Both the position numbers and the translations under genes were made by a program. Shown here piece by piece: positions 57,101-63,526 of a stretch of DNA of 64,000 bases. How positions within the stretch are numbered: the stretch's first letter is position 1; the number at the start of each line of letters is the position of its first letter. The notes under the pieces are model-generated. The model worked only from the letters and a program-made list of their open reading frames with translations, was not told the DNA's origin and did not search any database. The stretch comes from Rhabdophis nuchalis (Eukaryota; Chordata; Lepidosauria; Squamata; Natricidae), in assembly GCA_039707465.1 (NCBI GenBank), contig CM077653.1:1797001-1861000 (forward strand), read 5' to 3'.

Positions 57101-60100
57101 CAGAAATAGCTCTGGGTATACATTCGGTTCCTGTGTTTCCAATTTCTCCTCTGGAAATCCATTCCTATTCCCACACCCTTCCAAGGGTGCCCATCAGAAA
57201 TTGTATAGCTAAAAGGTCTGTAGCAGACTATAGGAGCAGCGCTCAGGTGACCCCGAGGACACAGGTAAACCTCCAAGTGGCCTCAACGACCCTCTAAAAG
57301 GATGCAAATGACCAGCTGTCTACAAGGAATATCAATCCTTCCTCTCCCCACTATCTTGTCAGAGCTGAAGATGCTTCTTGGATGAGAATTAAAACATGTT
57401 CAAAAAGGAAAAAAAAACCAGAAAGTCAAATTGCCTCCTGAAAATGCACATTTGGGACAACCATGACCTGGATAACTGGGAATCTCTACAGACTTCTAGC
57501 TATACAATTTGGGATGAAGACTCTTGGAACGGGGTGGGAGTAGGAATGGATTTCCAGAGGAAACAATCGCAGACTGCAGGAACCATTTGCACCACTCAGG
57601 TGACCCTGAGGATGCAGATAAAACCTCCAAGTGGCCTCAAGGACCTTCTAAAAGGATGCAGATGAGAACTTGGAAAGGACCATTGTCCAAACTGTGGTCC
57701 CAGGTAATTAAAAAAGGTGCACATGGGACATCTTTTATTAGAAAAAATATATATTTTTCTTGAAGGAAGTCAAAGTATCAGAAAAAAACTGGGCAGGCAA
57801 GACTAGGCTATGTCCACTTAAAAGAGCTGGACTCCTGCAAGATGCATCACAGGTTCTCCAAAGAATGCCCAGGAACATCTCAAAAGTTTAAATCAGGAGC
57901 GTCAAACTCAAGGCCCCAGGGGCCGGATCCAGCCTGAGAGGGGATTAGATCTGGCTCACGGGGCCACCCTGGAAACAGGGAAGGACCGGTCCGCAGTGCC
58001 TCTGCCAGCAGAGGGTTGCAGGAGGACGTCAGCCTAAAATGGAGCTTGGGAAAACTGGCCTGTTTCCAGCCTCCAGAGGGCCTCCACAATCCAGGGAAGG
58101 CCATTTTTGTCCTCCCAGAGGCTCTAGGAAAGTCTGGAGCTCAAGGAGGGGAAAAAATCCCACCTTACCATGGTGCAGAAGGCCAACTAGGCCACGCCCA
58201 CCATAGCCACGCCCACCCAGCAACCAGACAGAGAAACCCTTGCTAAAATTTTTGAAGCCCACCCCTGCCCCAGAATTACCTTGAGATCAGATGGATGGTT
58301 TACAAACAAACACACACATAAATAAATAATGTAGGACAGGTTTTGGCCCCTCACCTTCCTTGGCATCGTAGATTTTGGTGTGCCAGTCTTCCTCCCCCGT
58401 GGCTCGCCACTCGGCCTTGTACCAGAGGATGGGGACACCCCCGGTAGCCTCCGGTTCATCAAATCTGATCTGAGCTGTGCTGGAGTAGGGCTCCACTTTC
58501 TCAATGGAAGGTGCAGAAGGGGTGTCTGCGGAGGAAGGGAAGCAGAAAAGGAGATTAGGCATAGAGTAGGCTGAGATTTTTATCCCAGAAGTAAGCAATT
58601 ACTGAGGCAACCTGGGAGGTCGAACAGAATAGGTTGGCATGCTGGCTGGGGAATTCTGGGCATTGAAGTCCACAACTCTTTAAAGTTTCCAAGTGCCAAC
58701 CCTGAAGCGAACCTGGCTGAGACCATCTTTGCAGCTCCAGGGTTGCCACAAGAGAGGAAATTTATTTATTTATTTCGAATTTATACCCCACCCTTCTCCT
58801 TGTTAGGACCCAGGGCGGCGCACAGGCATTAAAACCACAATAAGAACAATATAAATCAATTTAAATGGGGGGGGGTTGGAATCAAAACGAAAAGTGTTCC
58901 TGTTGGAACCAAGGACATTTCAACAGGTGGCTGGGAAGAGGAGGAGTAGAGTAACCAAGGAAGCAGCCAGCACCTCTATTGGACAATGTTGCTGATGACT
59001 TGGGGGAAATGGGAACTTTCACTTTTCAATTACAACCACGGGAATCTTCAGGGTCGGTTTTCACCAGTTGTGCCAATATGATGTATCCAATAAATTATTC
59101 TTTGAGGAATCGCCCTGCCTCAAGGGTTCTGCTTTCGAGGGGTGCGTTACTTGGAATGTTGACACCAATTCTGGATATCCCTGATTTATTCCAAAGAGAG
59201 GGGGGGGAAACCCCCAGTCCAAACAAACCTGCTTGCACAAGGATGAACTCGGAGGATTCCTGCCCAATCCGGTTGGCCGCTGTGCAGTTGTAATTCCCGA
59301 AATCGTTTTCTGAATATGGCGTCACCTGAAAAAAAGGAGATTGACCAGGTAAGTTGGAGAAAAATGTTTCTTAGGCAGAAAAACTAAGGAAGCATTTTGG
59401 ATTTGGTCAATTAGAAAAAAAGACAGTTTAAGACAGGGATGTCCAAACTTGGGAACTTTAAGACTTGTGGACTTCAACTCCCAGAATTCTGGGAGTTGAA
59501 GTCCACAAGTCTTAAAGTTCCCAAGTTTGGACATCCCTGGTTTAAGAGGACTGTCCAAGTCCACCTGACGCACAGAAAATAGGTAGGCAATGGGCAGCCT
59601 GGCCATTCTCAGGCTCCCAGAACTGGTCAGTGAAGATGATTAGGAATGGAGTCAGAAGAGAAGGAAGGAAGACATGTTTTCACACACAACAAATTTATAG
59701 AATTTGTGGGAAGAGATGGGGAGACACCTTAACTTAAATAACTAATCAAAACCAATGTCTATGGAGATTCTCCATCATCCAGGTCATGGTTGCCCCTAAG
59801 GTGCTTTTTCAAGAGGCAACTGGACTTTTGGGGTTTTCTTTGAAGACCTTTCACTTCTCATCCAAGAAGCTTCTTCAGCTCTGAGGTGAAGAAGCTTTTT
59901 GGATGAGAAGCGAAACATCTTCAAAGAAAAACCATAAGTCCAGTTGCCTCTGGGGATAATCAAAGCCAAGCAATTCCTAACAATGACAATTGACCCGTGG
60001 AACATCTGGCCTCCAGAAGTTGTGGGTGCTTCATCACTGGAGGCTTTTACGAAGAAACTGGACAGTCGCTTGTCTGAAATGGTATAGGATCTCCTGCTTG

Positions 60101-61776
60101 AGCAGGGGGCTGGACTAAAAGGTCCCTCCCAGTTCTATTCTGATTCAATTAATGGAGGAGGATGAACAAGAGTGATCCAGCTGTCAGCCTGGGAGATAAA
60201 ACACAACATGTGTAAAGGCTGCACAACACCAAACTGGGATGCTGGGAAGGGCACTTTCATTGCTCTCAGGTGTCACTCTTCTAACACAAAGTGACTGTCC
60301 AAAGCAAATTAAACAAGTGCTAACTGGCAGTTGGGACACATGTCCTAAACTGATGGGGTTGCAATGCCACCTTCGGCTTGTTCCTCTGTCCTTCGTGGCC
60401 ATCCTTTGCACATCTTCCTGTGCGCAAACAGAAGCAGGCCCTACTCTTCCCAGCTCTCACCTCCAGGTAACTGGCGGCTGGTGTGTTGTAGATCCGGATG
60501 TTGCTATAGTTGGAGCTGGGCAACAGCTGCCCATCCCGGAACCATGAGATGACAGCACTGGGATAAGCAAAGACTTCACAGGTGATGTTTGCTGGGTTAC
60601 CTTCCCAGGTGTAAACTGCAACAGGGCCCTGCAACTTTGGGGCATCTGGAACCAAAGAGAAGCAACGTGGAAGTCAAAAAGAACATCTCCCCACCTTCCA
60701 AATCTTCTTATCTCTTCTTTGCACCCAACCTGTTTGCATAATTCTGCCATGTCAACTAATGGTTCCCTAAATCAGGGGTCTTCAACCTTCAACCAATTTT
60801 AAGACTTGTGGACTTCAACTCCCAGTGTTCCTCAGCCAGCTGGGAGTTGGAAGTCCACAAGTCTTAAAGTTGCCAAGATTGGAGATCCCTGCTCCAAACG
60901 ATACTCCAGGCATCTCCAGCCTTGAAGGCCAAAGCAAAGGATCTTGGGAATGCTACCCACAAATACACCATGCTGTATTTCTTGCAAGACCTTGGGCAGT
61001 TCATTAATTTGGAGGAAGGGGCCTCGAACTGCAGATCATTGAATGGATAAATATAAAGTTCAAAGACTTGAGTTTATTAGGCTTGGCTTGTTGCCTTTGA
61101 CTCTTGCCATGTGGCCATAAGTGGCCACAAGAGCCGAGGTGGCACAGTGGTTAGAGTGCAATACTGCAGGCCACTTCAGCTGACTACTAGCTGCAGTTCG
61201 GCAGATCAAATCTCACCGGGCTCAACGCTGACTCAGCCTTCCGTCCTTCCGCGGTGGGTAAAATGAGGACCCAGATTGTTGGGGGGACAAAGAGGCTGAC
61301 TGTAAACCGCTTAGAGAGGGCTGTAAAAGCACTATGAAGCGGTATATAAGTCTAAGGGCTAAGTGCTAAGGCCAGTCGAACATCAGTGGATTATATGCTC
61401 CAATTTCCAGTTCCTCTCGTTCTCCCGCCCCTTTCCGCCCCTCCCCAAGTCTCACAGGTATTCCATAAAAGTCCATCCCTGAAAGTCCATCTCCATCTCA
61501 GAACGGCCTTTTCCTGTTCTGATTCTTGCTCTCAGTTCTGCCCATCATCACCCCTACCGCCCATGAGTTGCAAGAGAAGGGAGAAAGGCGGGAGTTAGGA
61601 CCGAGCGTGGGATGACTCCACTTACACTGAACTTCTAGGTACATGACTTGGGAATCTTGCCCAATGGTGTTGCTGGCTATGCAGGTGTACTCCCCGGCGT
61701 CGGTGTACTGAATGTCCTTCAGCGTCAGGGAAGAGACGCGCGCGTGGCTGCGGACTTCGATGCGCCCATCCAGGGT
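21975..61776 (-). CDS. NCAM1: NCAM1, exons 8-19 (Ig4 second half to the C-terminus)
   Basis: Neural cell adhesion molecule 1, a homophilic adhesion receptor of neurons, muscle and other cells and the main polysialic acid carrier. Seen in order: end of Ig4 (exon 8), Ig5 (9-10), two FnIII domains (11-12, 13-14), the GPI C-terminus (15), transmembrane segment (16), cytoplasmic exon 17, the NCAM-180 insert (18) and the common C-terminus (19). All junctions are GT..AG and phases join. Exon 14 can join exon 15 (NCAM-120) or 16. Exon 17 can join 18 (NCAM-180) or 19 (NCAM-140). Ig5 keeps N-glycosylation sequons NIT, NYS and NCT, the region that carries polysialic acid in mammals. The protein is close to mammalian and chicken NCAM. 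Exons 1-7 are beyond base 64000. No disruption was seen. Confidence 0.97.
22330..22500. repeat. (CTTT)n pyrimidine tract
   Basis: CTTT units with CT and CCTT interruptions in the NCAM1 intron between exons 18 and 19. Confidence 0.95.
23442..23944. mobile_element. Palindromic MITE split by an LTR-like insertion
   Basis: Left half 23442-23516 (CAGGGGTCTCCAACCTTGGC) and right half 23908-23944 (GCCAAGGTTGGAGACCCCTG reading) belong to one element; outer flanks ACATAGAG and GCCTAGAG match 6 of 8. Confidence 0.85.
23517..23907 (+). mobile_element. LTR-like repeat inserted in a MITE
   Basis: Starts TGTCAGGCCTGCAG and is similar throughout to 41722-42128 in the same orientation, for example GATCTTTGGCCTGC and GGACAAGATCTTGAAC. 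Flanks CCACC and CCGCC look like a 5-bp duplication. The last 20 or so bases of the other copy are missing. Confidence 0.75.
24137..24895 (-). CDS. NCAM1: NCAM1 exon 18 (NCAM-180-specific insert)
   Basis: A 759-base in-frame exon (253 residues) between acceptor CACCCTCCTCACAG and donor GTAGGCCT. It starts [20 protein letters not shown] and ends SPAPAKTE. Three blocks are conserved with mammals: [35 protein letters not shown] and [20 protein letters not shown]. The Pro/Ala/Ser/Thr-rich stretches between them are divergent. The mammalian exon is recalled as about 267 codons. The insert ties NCAM-180 to the spectrin cytoskeleton in neurons (established knowledge). Confidence 0.97.
25683..25799 (-). 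CDS. NCAM1: NCAM1 exon 17 (cytoplasmic)
   Basis: Acceptor CTCCCGTTACAG and donor GTAGGTTG; 117 bases, phase 2 to 2. It encodes [20 protein letters not shown], then [19 protein letters not shown], essentially identical to mammalian NCAM1. It can join exon 18 or skip to exon 19. Confidence 0.98.
25972..26106. mobile_element. Palindromic hAT-type MITE, full
   Basis: CAGGGTCCCCAAACTTGGC arm and inverted mate; flanks TTCTAAAC and TTCAAAAC match 7 of 8. Confidence 0.88.
26289..26424. mobile_element. Palindromic hAT-type MITE, full
   Basis: Near-perfect arms around CAGCCAGCTTTGCTGGCTGG; GCTATGGG is present on both flanks. Confidence 0.88.
26500..26707 (-). CDS. NCAM1: NCAM1 exon 16 (transmembrane segment)
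   Basis: Acceptor TTGTGGTCCAAAG and donor GTGAGTAA; 208 bases, phase 1 to 2. It encodes [20 protein letters not shown], then [20 protein letters not shown] and [12 protein letters not shown], ending MEEGKAAFS. The hydrophobic helix is followed by four cysteines (ITC, NKC, FMC, NLC), the palmitoylation sites of NCAM-140/180 in mammals. Almost identical to mammals. Confidence 0.98.
27909..28029. mobile_element. Palindromic hAT-type MITE, full
   Basis: Starts CAGGGGTCCCCAAACG and ends GAAGACCTCTG; flanks AATCATAC and AAATATAC match 6 of 8. Confidence 0.85.
29283..29462 (-). mobile_element. tRNA-derived SINE, minus strand
   Basis: Has TATAGACTTATATACCGCTT, CCTCTCTAAGCGGTTTTACA and GGATCGAACTG, the reverse of the family seen at 61127-61372. 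Confidence 0.85.
29478..29547. repeat. (GGAA)n microsatellite
   Basis: About 17 uninterrupted GGAA units between two SINEs of the same orientation. Confidence 0.98.
29548..29770 (-). mobile_element. tRNA-derived SINE, minus strand
   Basis: Second copy in tandem: TTAGACTTATATACCATTTC, CTCTCTAAGCGCTTTGTCCC and CACCACTGCGCCCC. Confidence 0.85.
30223..30346. mobile_element. Palindromic hAT-type MITE with a perfect 8-bp target duplication
   Basis: CAGGGGTGTCCAAACTTTGG to GGACACCCCTG. GTTTAGGG is present at 30215-30222 and 30347-30354. Confidence 0.95.
30634..30680. repeat. (GT)n microsatellite
   Basis: About 23 GT units; a (CA)n tract follows at 30833-30880. Confidence 0.98.
30999..31117. mobile_element. 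Palindromic hAT-type MITE, full
   Basis: Starts CAGGGGGGGTTTCCAAAC and ends GTTTGGAGACCGCCCTG; flanks TCCTAAAG and CCCTGAAG match 6 of 8. Confidence 0.85.
31686..32221. mobile_element. Nested MITEs (GTCCTTGACTTAC family interrupted by GTGGTGGGATTC family)
   Basis: GATAGTCCTTAACTTACCAC starts the outer element, which resumes at about 31947 with CACTGCAGTTGTTAAGTGG and ends AAATCAAGGACGACCTG. The inner element (31717-31946) starts CAGAGGTGGTATTCAGCCGG. Confidence 0.7.
32400..32405 (-). terminator. NCAM1: Candidate poly(A) signal for NCAM-120 mRNA
   Basis: AATAAA on the minus strand, 263 bases past the exon 15 stop codon; the first canonical signal noted there. Its use is inferred. Confidence 0.45.
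32668..32747 (-). CDS. NCAM1: NCAM1 exon 15 (GPI-anchor C-terminus of NCAM-120)
   Basis: Acceptor GGTTGTCCTTGCAG; then, in the phase set by exon 14, 26 codons reading (A)[19 protein letters not shown] then ALLLLC and TAG. Mammalian NCAM-120 ends in a recalled ATLGG..S..FVSLLFSAVTLLLLC. The shared ATLG start, small-residue cleavage region, hydrophobic tail and final cysteine identify this as the GPI-attachment exon. In the cell the tail would be removed and a GPI anchor added. It has no donor because it is a terminal exon. A poly(A) signal lies about 265 bases downstream. Confidence 0.9.
33366..33611. mobile_element. hAT-type MITE, GTGGTGGGATTC family
   Basis: CAGTGGTGGGATTCAA at the left and GAATACCACCTCTG at the right; three tandem GGCTTGGTGGGCGT-type units inside. 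Confidence 0.85.
33678..33785 (-). mobile_element. CR1 LINE 3' end, minus strand
   Basis: AAGGGACCTTGGAGGTCTTC, AAACCCTACACCATTTCAGA and CTTGTCCAAACTCTTCTTAA are the reverse of the CR1 3' region. Confidence 0.85.
33973..34330 (-). mobile_element. Bov-B LINE 3' fragment, minus strand
   Basis: TTAGTCACAAAGTCGTGTCC, CCTCCAGGTCTTCCTGTCCT and CATTAAGTGGCCAAAGTATT are typical antisense Bov-B 3' sequence, abundant in snakes and lizards. Confidence 0.7.
34331..35330. other. Unclassified stretch
   Basis: Moderately AT-rich, no exon recognised. Odd segments such as AACACAACACCTCTGTGTTA (34410) may be old transposon remains. I cannot name them. Confidence 0.4.
35363..35800. repeat. Polypurine GGAAA/GGAGG tract
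   Basis: Over 400 bases almost free of pyrimidines on the + strand (NCAM1 sense strand is CT-rich). Confidence 0.97.
36475..36655 (-). CDS. NCAM1: NCAM1 exon 14 (FnIII-2, second half)
   Basis: Acceptor CCCTTTTCTGCAG and donor GTAGCCCC; 181 bases. It encodes [20 protein letters not shown], then [20 protein letters not shown] and ends SAQPTIIP. It ends in phase 1 and can splice to exon 15 (GPI) or exon 16 (transmembrane). Its donor is a weak GTAGCC, which may leave room for regulation. Confidence 0.97.
36717..37226. mobile_element. DNA transposon remnant with TATAAGACGCACC inverted ends
   Basis: Left end ACCATATTTTTCAGAGTATA, right end GTGCGTCTTATACTCCCAAA then ATACGGTA. Fills nearly the whole intron between NCAM1 exons 13 and 14. 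Confidence 0.75.
37309..37433 (-). CDS. NCAM1: NCAM1 exon 13 (FnIII-2, first half)
   Basis: Acceptor CATTTTGGCAG and donor GTAAGTCTGG; 125 bases, phase 1 to 0. It encodes [20 protein letters not shown], then [20 protein letters not shown] and V, nearly identical to mammalian NCAM1. Confidence 0.97.
39897..40031. mobile_element. Palindromic hAT-type MITE, full
   Basis: CAAGGGTCTTCAAACTTGAC arm with inverted mate; flanks TTCTAGAT and TTGTAGAT match 7 of 8. Confidence 0.88.
41168..41247. repeat. (CCTT)n microsatellite
   Basis: About 20 uninterrupted CCTT units. Confidence 0.98.
41722..42128 (+). mobile_element. Solo LTR
   Basis: Starts TGACAGGCCTGC and ends CTTTTACA (TG..CA), flanked by a perfect 5-bp duplication TCTGC (41717-41721, 42129-42133). 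A diverged copy is at 23517-23907. Confidence 0.8.
43292..43417. mobile_element. Palindromic hAT-type MITE, full
   Basis: CAGGGGTGCCCAACCTTGGC arm; the mirror arm ends GATTGGACATCCCCATG. No clear duplication. Confidence 0.75.
43775..43858. repeat. 37-bp inverted repeat beside (TG)n
   Basis: Arms 43775-43811 and 43822-43858 pair at 35 of 37 positions (CTGGTCTTGTTGTGTT...), spacer 10 bases; (TG)n follows directly. Confidence 0.95.
44950..45150. repeat. Polypurine GGAAA tract
   Basis: Degenerate GGAAAGGAAAG on the + strand. Confidence 0.95.
45533..45859. mobile_element. hAT-type MITE, GTGGTGGGATTC family
   Basis: CAGTGGTGGGATTCAA at the left and GAATACCACCTCTG at the right. An internal tandem duplication carries GGATACTGCAAAATACCC twice. 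Confidence 0.85.
46434..46487 (-). mobile_element. Sauria SINE tail, inverted fragment
   Basis: AAAAGGTAAAGGTTCCCCTC is the reverse of the 3' end of the adjoining SINE. Confidence 0.8.
46488..46841 (+). mobile_element. Sauria SINE, near full length
   Basis: tRNA-like head GACACAGTGGCTCAGTGGCT with B-box GCAGTTCAAATCCC, central CATGCCGGCCACATGACCAT, Bov-B-like tail GGGGAACCTTTACCTTAAC. Confidence 0.85.
47655..47812 (+). mobile_element. tRNA-derived SINE
   Basis: Head CCGGTTAGCTCAAGGCATAG with GCCGGTTCAAATCCCAG, body GTATGGCCAGCTGAAGAAGG and TGAAATAGATCTATCC; same family as 19150-19312. Confidence 0.8.
47846..47980. repeat. 55-bp inverted repeat within (AT)n
   Basis: Arms 47846-47900 and 47926-47980 pair at 53 of 55 positions (GGCATTGCTGGCTTCGGGG...). 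The 25-base loop has a small TTCGG/CCGAA stem. AT repeats lie on both sides. Confidence 0.97.
48068..48420. repeat. Polypurine GA/GGAAA tract
   Basis: (GA)n from 48083, then degenerate GGAAAG for about 300 bases. Confidence 0.97.
49178..49191. promoter_or_regulatory. X-box-like RFX site in NCAM1 intron 12
   Basis: Minus strand GTTGCC-AT-AGCAAC fits GTNRCC(0-3)RGYAAC. Function is inferred. Confidence 0.45.
49575..49845. repeat. GGGA/GGAA purine tract
   Basis: Degenerate, then about 15 pure GGAA units at 49784-49843. Confidence 0.97.
50390..50775. repeat. CACCTGAATT minisatellite interrupted by a MITE
   Basis: About ten-base units TTCACCTGAA, TCATCTCATCTAACCTGA and variants, split at 50494-50628 by a palindromic MITE. 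Confidence 0.92.
50494..50628. mobile_element. Palindromic hAT-type MITE with a perfect 8-bp target duplication
   Basis: CAGGGGTCTGCAAAGTCGGC to TTTGCAGACCCCTG; ACCTAACC at 50486-50493 and 50629-50636. Confidence 0.95.
51524..52090 (-). mobile_element. Solo-LTR-like copy of the 3370-4142 family
   Basis: Minus strand carries [38 protein letters not shown] and then CCAGAGGAAATAAAAGAGGA and TTAATAAAATGGG, in the same order as the other copy. Ends are approximate; flanks do not give a clear duplication. Confidence 0.7.
52160..52640. repeat. Polypurine GAGGAA/GAAAGA tract
   Basis: About 480 bases of purine on the + strand, so a long UCUU/CUCC-rich run in NCAM1 pre-mRNA, about 320 bases past the 15-base microexon. 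Confidence 0.97.
52960..52974 (-). CDS. NCAM1: NCAM1 15-base microexon (muscle-specific 'a' exon candidate)
   Basis: The minus strand reads GAACCGCAG, then 15 bases (GCCCTCCGCCACCAC), then GTAAGTGC. Inserted between exons 12 and 13 (both phase 1) it gives PV-RPPPP-REPSAPK with no frame change. Mammals have a 15-base alternative exon at this junction, with a proline-rich product recalled as HSPPP. Length, phase, position, product and splice sites all agree. The acceptor has a purine-containing rather than a pure pyrimidine tract, as is common for regulated microexons. The 48- and 42-base partner exons were not found. Confidence 0.7.
54088..54786 (+). mobile_element. CR1 LINE interrupted by a second LINE 3' end
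   Basis: CR1 sequence to about 54366, then a different LINE 3' end (GACCACGGACCTCCGCTCCT, CACCGCCCCGAGTCCCTGTG, (ATT)n at 54664-54683), then the CR1 terminus CTAGAAGACCTCCAAGGTCC. Confidence 0.75.
55503..56160. mobile_element. MITE of the GTCCTTGACTTAC family with an insert
   Basis: Starts GTAGTTCTTGACTTACAACC and ends GTCAAGAACTATCTG; about 55680-55980 is an AT-rich insert of unknown kind. Confidence 0.7.
56166..56495 (-). mobile_element. CR1 LINE 3' region, minus strand
   Basis: AGAATAGAATAGAG tail, then GAAAGGACCTTGGAGGTC and TTGCTTCTCTCCTTGATTGG. Confidence 0.85.
56935..57066 (-). CDS. NCAM1: NCAM1 exon 12 (FnIII-1, second half)
   Basis: Acceptor TCTCCTGCCACAG and donor GTAAGTAAAG; 132 bases, phase 1 to 1. 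It encodes [20 protein letters not shown], then [20 protein letters not shown] and TQPV. NGKG-GE is the FnIII-1 segment used by polysialyltransferases in mammals. The phase 1 end accepts multiples-of-three microexons before exon 13. Confidence 0.97.
58355..58525 (-). CDS. NCAM1: NCAM1 exon 11 (FnIII-1, first half)
   Basis: Acceptor CTTCCTCCGCAG and donor GTGAGGGG; 171 bases, phase 1 to 1. It encodes [20 protein letters not shown], then [20 protein letters not shown] and ends KIYDAKE. This is a typical FnIII start (proline-rich entry, W in AEW). Confidence 0.97.
59229..59325 (-). CDS. NCAM1: NCAM1 exon 10 (Ig5, second half)
   Basis: Acceptor CCTTTTTTTCAG and donor GTTTGTTT; 97 bases, phase 0 to 1. 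It encodes [20 protein letters not shown], then [12 protein letters not shown]. The second Ig cysteine is in NYNC, which also forms a sequon (NCT). The donor is weaker than its neighbours. Confidence 0.96.
59434..59539. mobile_element. Palindromic hAT-type MITE with a perfect 8-bp target duplication
   Basis: 106 bp, an almost perfect palindrome centred on CCCAGAATTCTGGG; GTTTAAGA at 59426-59433 and 59540-59547. Confidence 0.96.
59945..60140 (+). mobile_element. CR1 LINE 3' end
   Basis: CCTCCAGAAGTTGTGGGTGC and GAGCAGGGGGCTGGACTAAA, ending in a short ATTCT tail. Confidence 0.8.
60461..60645 (-). CDS. NCAM1: NCAM1 exon 9 (Ig5, first half)
   Basis: Acceptor TTTGGTTCCAG and donor GTGAGAGC; 185 bases. 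It encodes [20 protein letters not shown], then [20 protein letters not shown] and [20 protein letters not shown]. It has the Ig cysteine and tryptophan (TC..SW) and sequons NIT and NYS, equivalent to Ig5 sites that are polysialylated in mammals. Confidence 0.97.
60773..60891. mobile_element. Palindromic hAT-type MITE, full
   Basis: CAGGGGTCTTCAACC to GGAGATCCCTG with central CAGCCAGCTGG. Confidence 0.8.
61127..61372 (+). mobile_element. tRNA-derived SINE
   Basis: GGTGGCACAGTGGTTAGAGT head, GACTCAGCCTTCCGTCCTTC body, AAGCGGTATATAAGTCTAAG end. Confidence 0.88.
61626..61776 (-). CDS. NCAM1: NCAM1 exon 8 (Ig4, second half)
   Basis: Acceptor TTTCCTGCTAG and donor GTAAGTGG; 151 bases, phase 0 to 1. 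It encodes [20 protein letters not shown], then [20 protein letters not shown] and MYLEVQ. DAGEYTC holds the F-strand cysteine of the Ig fold. The phase 0 start is where the 30-base VASE exon inserts in mammals; I saw no VASE exon in 61777-64000. Confidence 0.96.
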
Positions 61777-61914
61777 CTAGCAGGAAAGAGAAGCAAAGTC
61801 TCAGAAGGGGGCTACGGTGTGAATTCTGGAAGAGAGGCAATGCTGGTTATGCAAAAAAACAACAACCCAAAACTCAACCCTTCGGCAGGTCAATTCTGCC
61901 CTGCAGACTATGCT

Positions 61915-62150
61915 GCTTGCTGCGGTGGCTCAGTGGTTAGAGTGCAGTATTGCAGGTCATTCTGCTGCCTGCCGGCTGCCGGAAATTCAGAAGTTTGAAT
62001 CTCGCCAGGCTCAAAGCTGACTCAGCCTTCCATCCTTCTGAGGTGGGAAAAACGAGGACCCAGATTGTTGGGGGCAAGAGGCTGACCCTGTATACTGCCT
62101 AGACTGAGCTGTAAAAGCACTGTGGAGCGGTATATAAGTCTAAGGGTTAT
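61915..62150 (+). mobile_element. tRNA-derived SINE
   Basis: CGGTGGCTCAGTGGTTAGAG head and GAGCGGTATATAAGTCTAAG end; second of three in the same orientation. Confidence 0.88.
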
Positions 62151-62185
62151 CTATTACTATTTCCCTCCCTCCGTCTCCTTCCTTC

Positions 62186-62295
62186 CTTCTGTGTTGGCGC
62201 AGTGGCTAGAATGCAGTATTGCAGGCTAATTCTGCCAACGGTTCGATCCTCACCAGGCTCAAGGGTGACTCAGCCTTCCGTCCTTCCGAGGTGGG
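62186..62295 (+). mobile_element. tRNA-derived SINE, 3'-truncated
   Basis: GTTGGCGCAGTGGCTAGAAT head with GGTTCGATCCTCACC, cut off after CCTTCCGAGGTGGG. Confidence 0.8.
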
Positions 62296-62838
62296 AGTTT
62301 AGAGACAAAGATTAGAGATGAAGGGAACGTTTGCAATATTGTGGGCAGGGATGGGGAAGGGGCCTGGCACAAACTGCAAGGAGATGCCAGGACTGAATGG
62401 AACACCAGCTTCTAGGGGTCCCTGATACCACTGGATCAATGACACCTGTCCCAGGCCAGGTTTTAGGTGGCTTGCCTGAACTTCAGCACCCTTCCTTCCC
62501 AATCTGCCAGTTTCATGCAAATCCCACCCACCCCCCTTTTGGTGGAATTATAGGCTGGCTAAAAAGGAGAAACCTCCTTTTTCTCCCTTCGCAGAGAAGG
62601 TAAAGATCCAGGATGCGCCCGAACAAAACCTGCACGATTATTGATCCTTCCCAAATCCGCTGGAGAAAAAAGACGGCCAATCCCAGAGAGGTGTGGCCTC
62701 CCTGAATCAGCATTTCAAAGGGAAACGTCCCCCTCCCTCCTCCTCCTCTTTCTTGTGCACGAAGAGGCTTGTTCCAACCCCAAAAGGAACACACACGCAC
62801 ACACGCACACAGAGTTGAAAGGCCCGGTTTGATCAGGT

Positions 62839-62852
62839 GTTGCCATGGCAAC
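62839..62852. promoter_or_regulatory. Perfectly palindromic X-box (RFX site) in NCAM1 intron 7
   Basis: GTTGCCATGGCAAC, an ideal RFX dimer site. Function inferred. Confidence 0.5.
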
Positions 62853-63526
62853 AGATGCAGGCAGAGGACGGCCGCTGCAGAGATGCCGAAAGAGAGGCCT
62901 GGCAGCCGTTCCCAACCCCAACTTCATGCAAATCAGTCAAGGTATTGCGGGGTGGGGGTCCCATTGCAAAATCCTGTAGATGCAGCCCATGACCTTGGGG
63001 GGGGGGGGTGGACAATGGAAGGACTGTGTCCTTGGAATGGAAACTTTGCTGTTTTACCCAACTCTGCTCACTTCCTCAACCATCAATTTTACATTCTGAA
63101 AATTAACGAGTGGCCACCCTGGAAACCTAAGATTTTCAATCCCATCTGGACAGAAGCAGCCTCAAAGGAGCAGTGCCCCGTGTTGTCGGTCACGCACCGA
63201 ACAGACAGGATCCCTTCTGTGGGTAGAGTCTCACGGATTGGCCCACCTCTGTCGGCCACATAAAGGCAACCATCTCGCTCACGGCTGTCTTCGTGCAATT
63301 CAGGATTTGTCCAAACCCTGATTTAGAGCACCTTACGACAAAAGCTCCTTCTGCTTTCGAGTCTCGGCCCCCTGCCTGGAGTGGAAATTTGGAGCCCTTC
63401 AAAAGCCATGGCTGCCCTCCCCAAATCCAAATTCGGTAAACCACTGGCGCACACGATTCATTCTTTTGGAACATGTGGTGGCCTGTTGAATATGCACAAG
63501 AAATCCAGGCCAGGTGCCAGGAAGAG

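Noticed and set aside
63089..63298. Minus-strand frame with CLYVADRGGPIRETL
   Set aside because: Looked domain-like at first, but it has no splice sites in phase with NCAM1 and no family I recognise.
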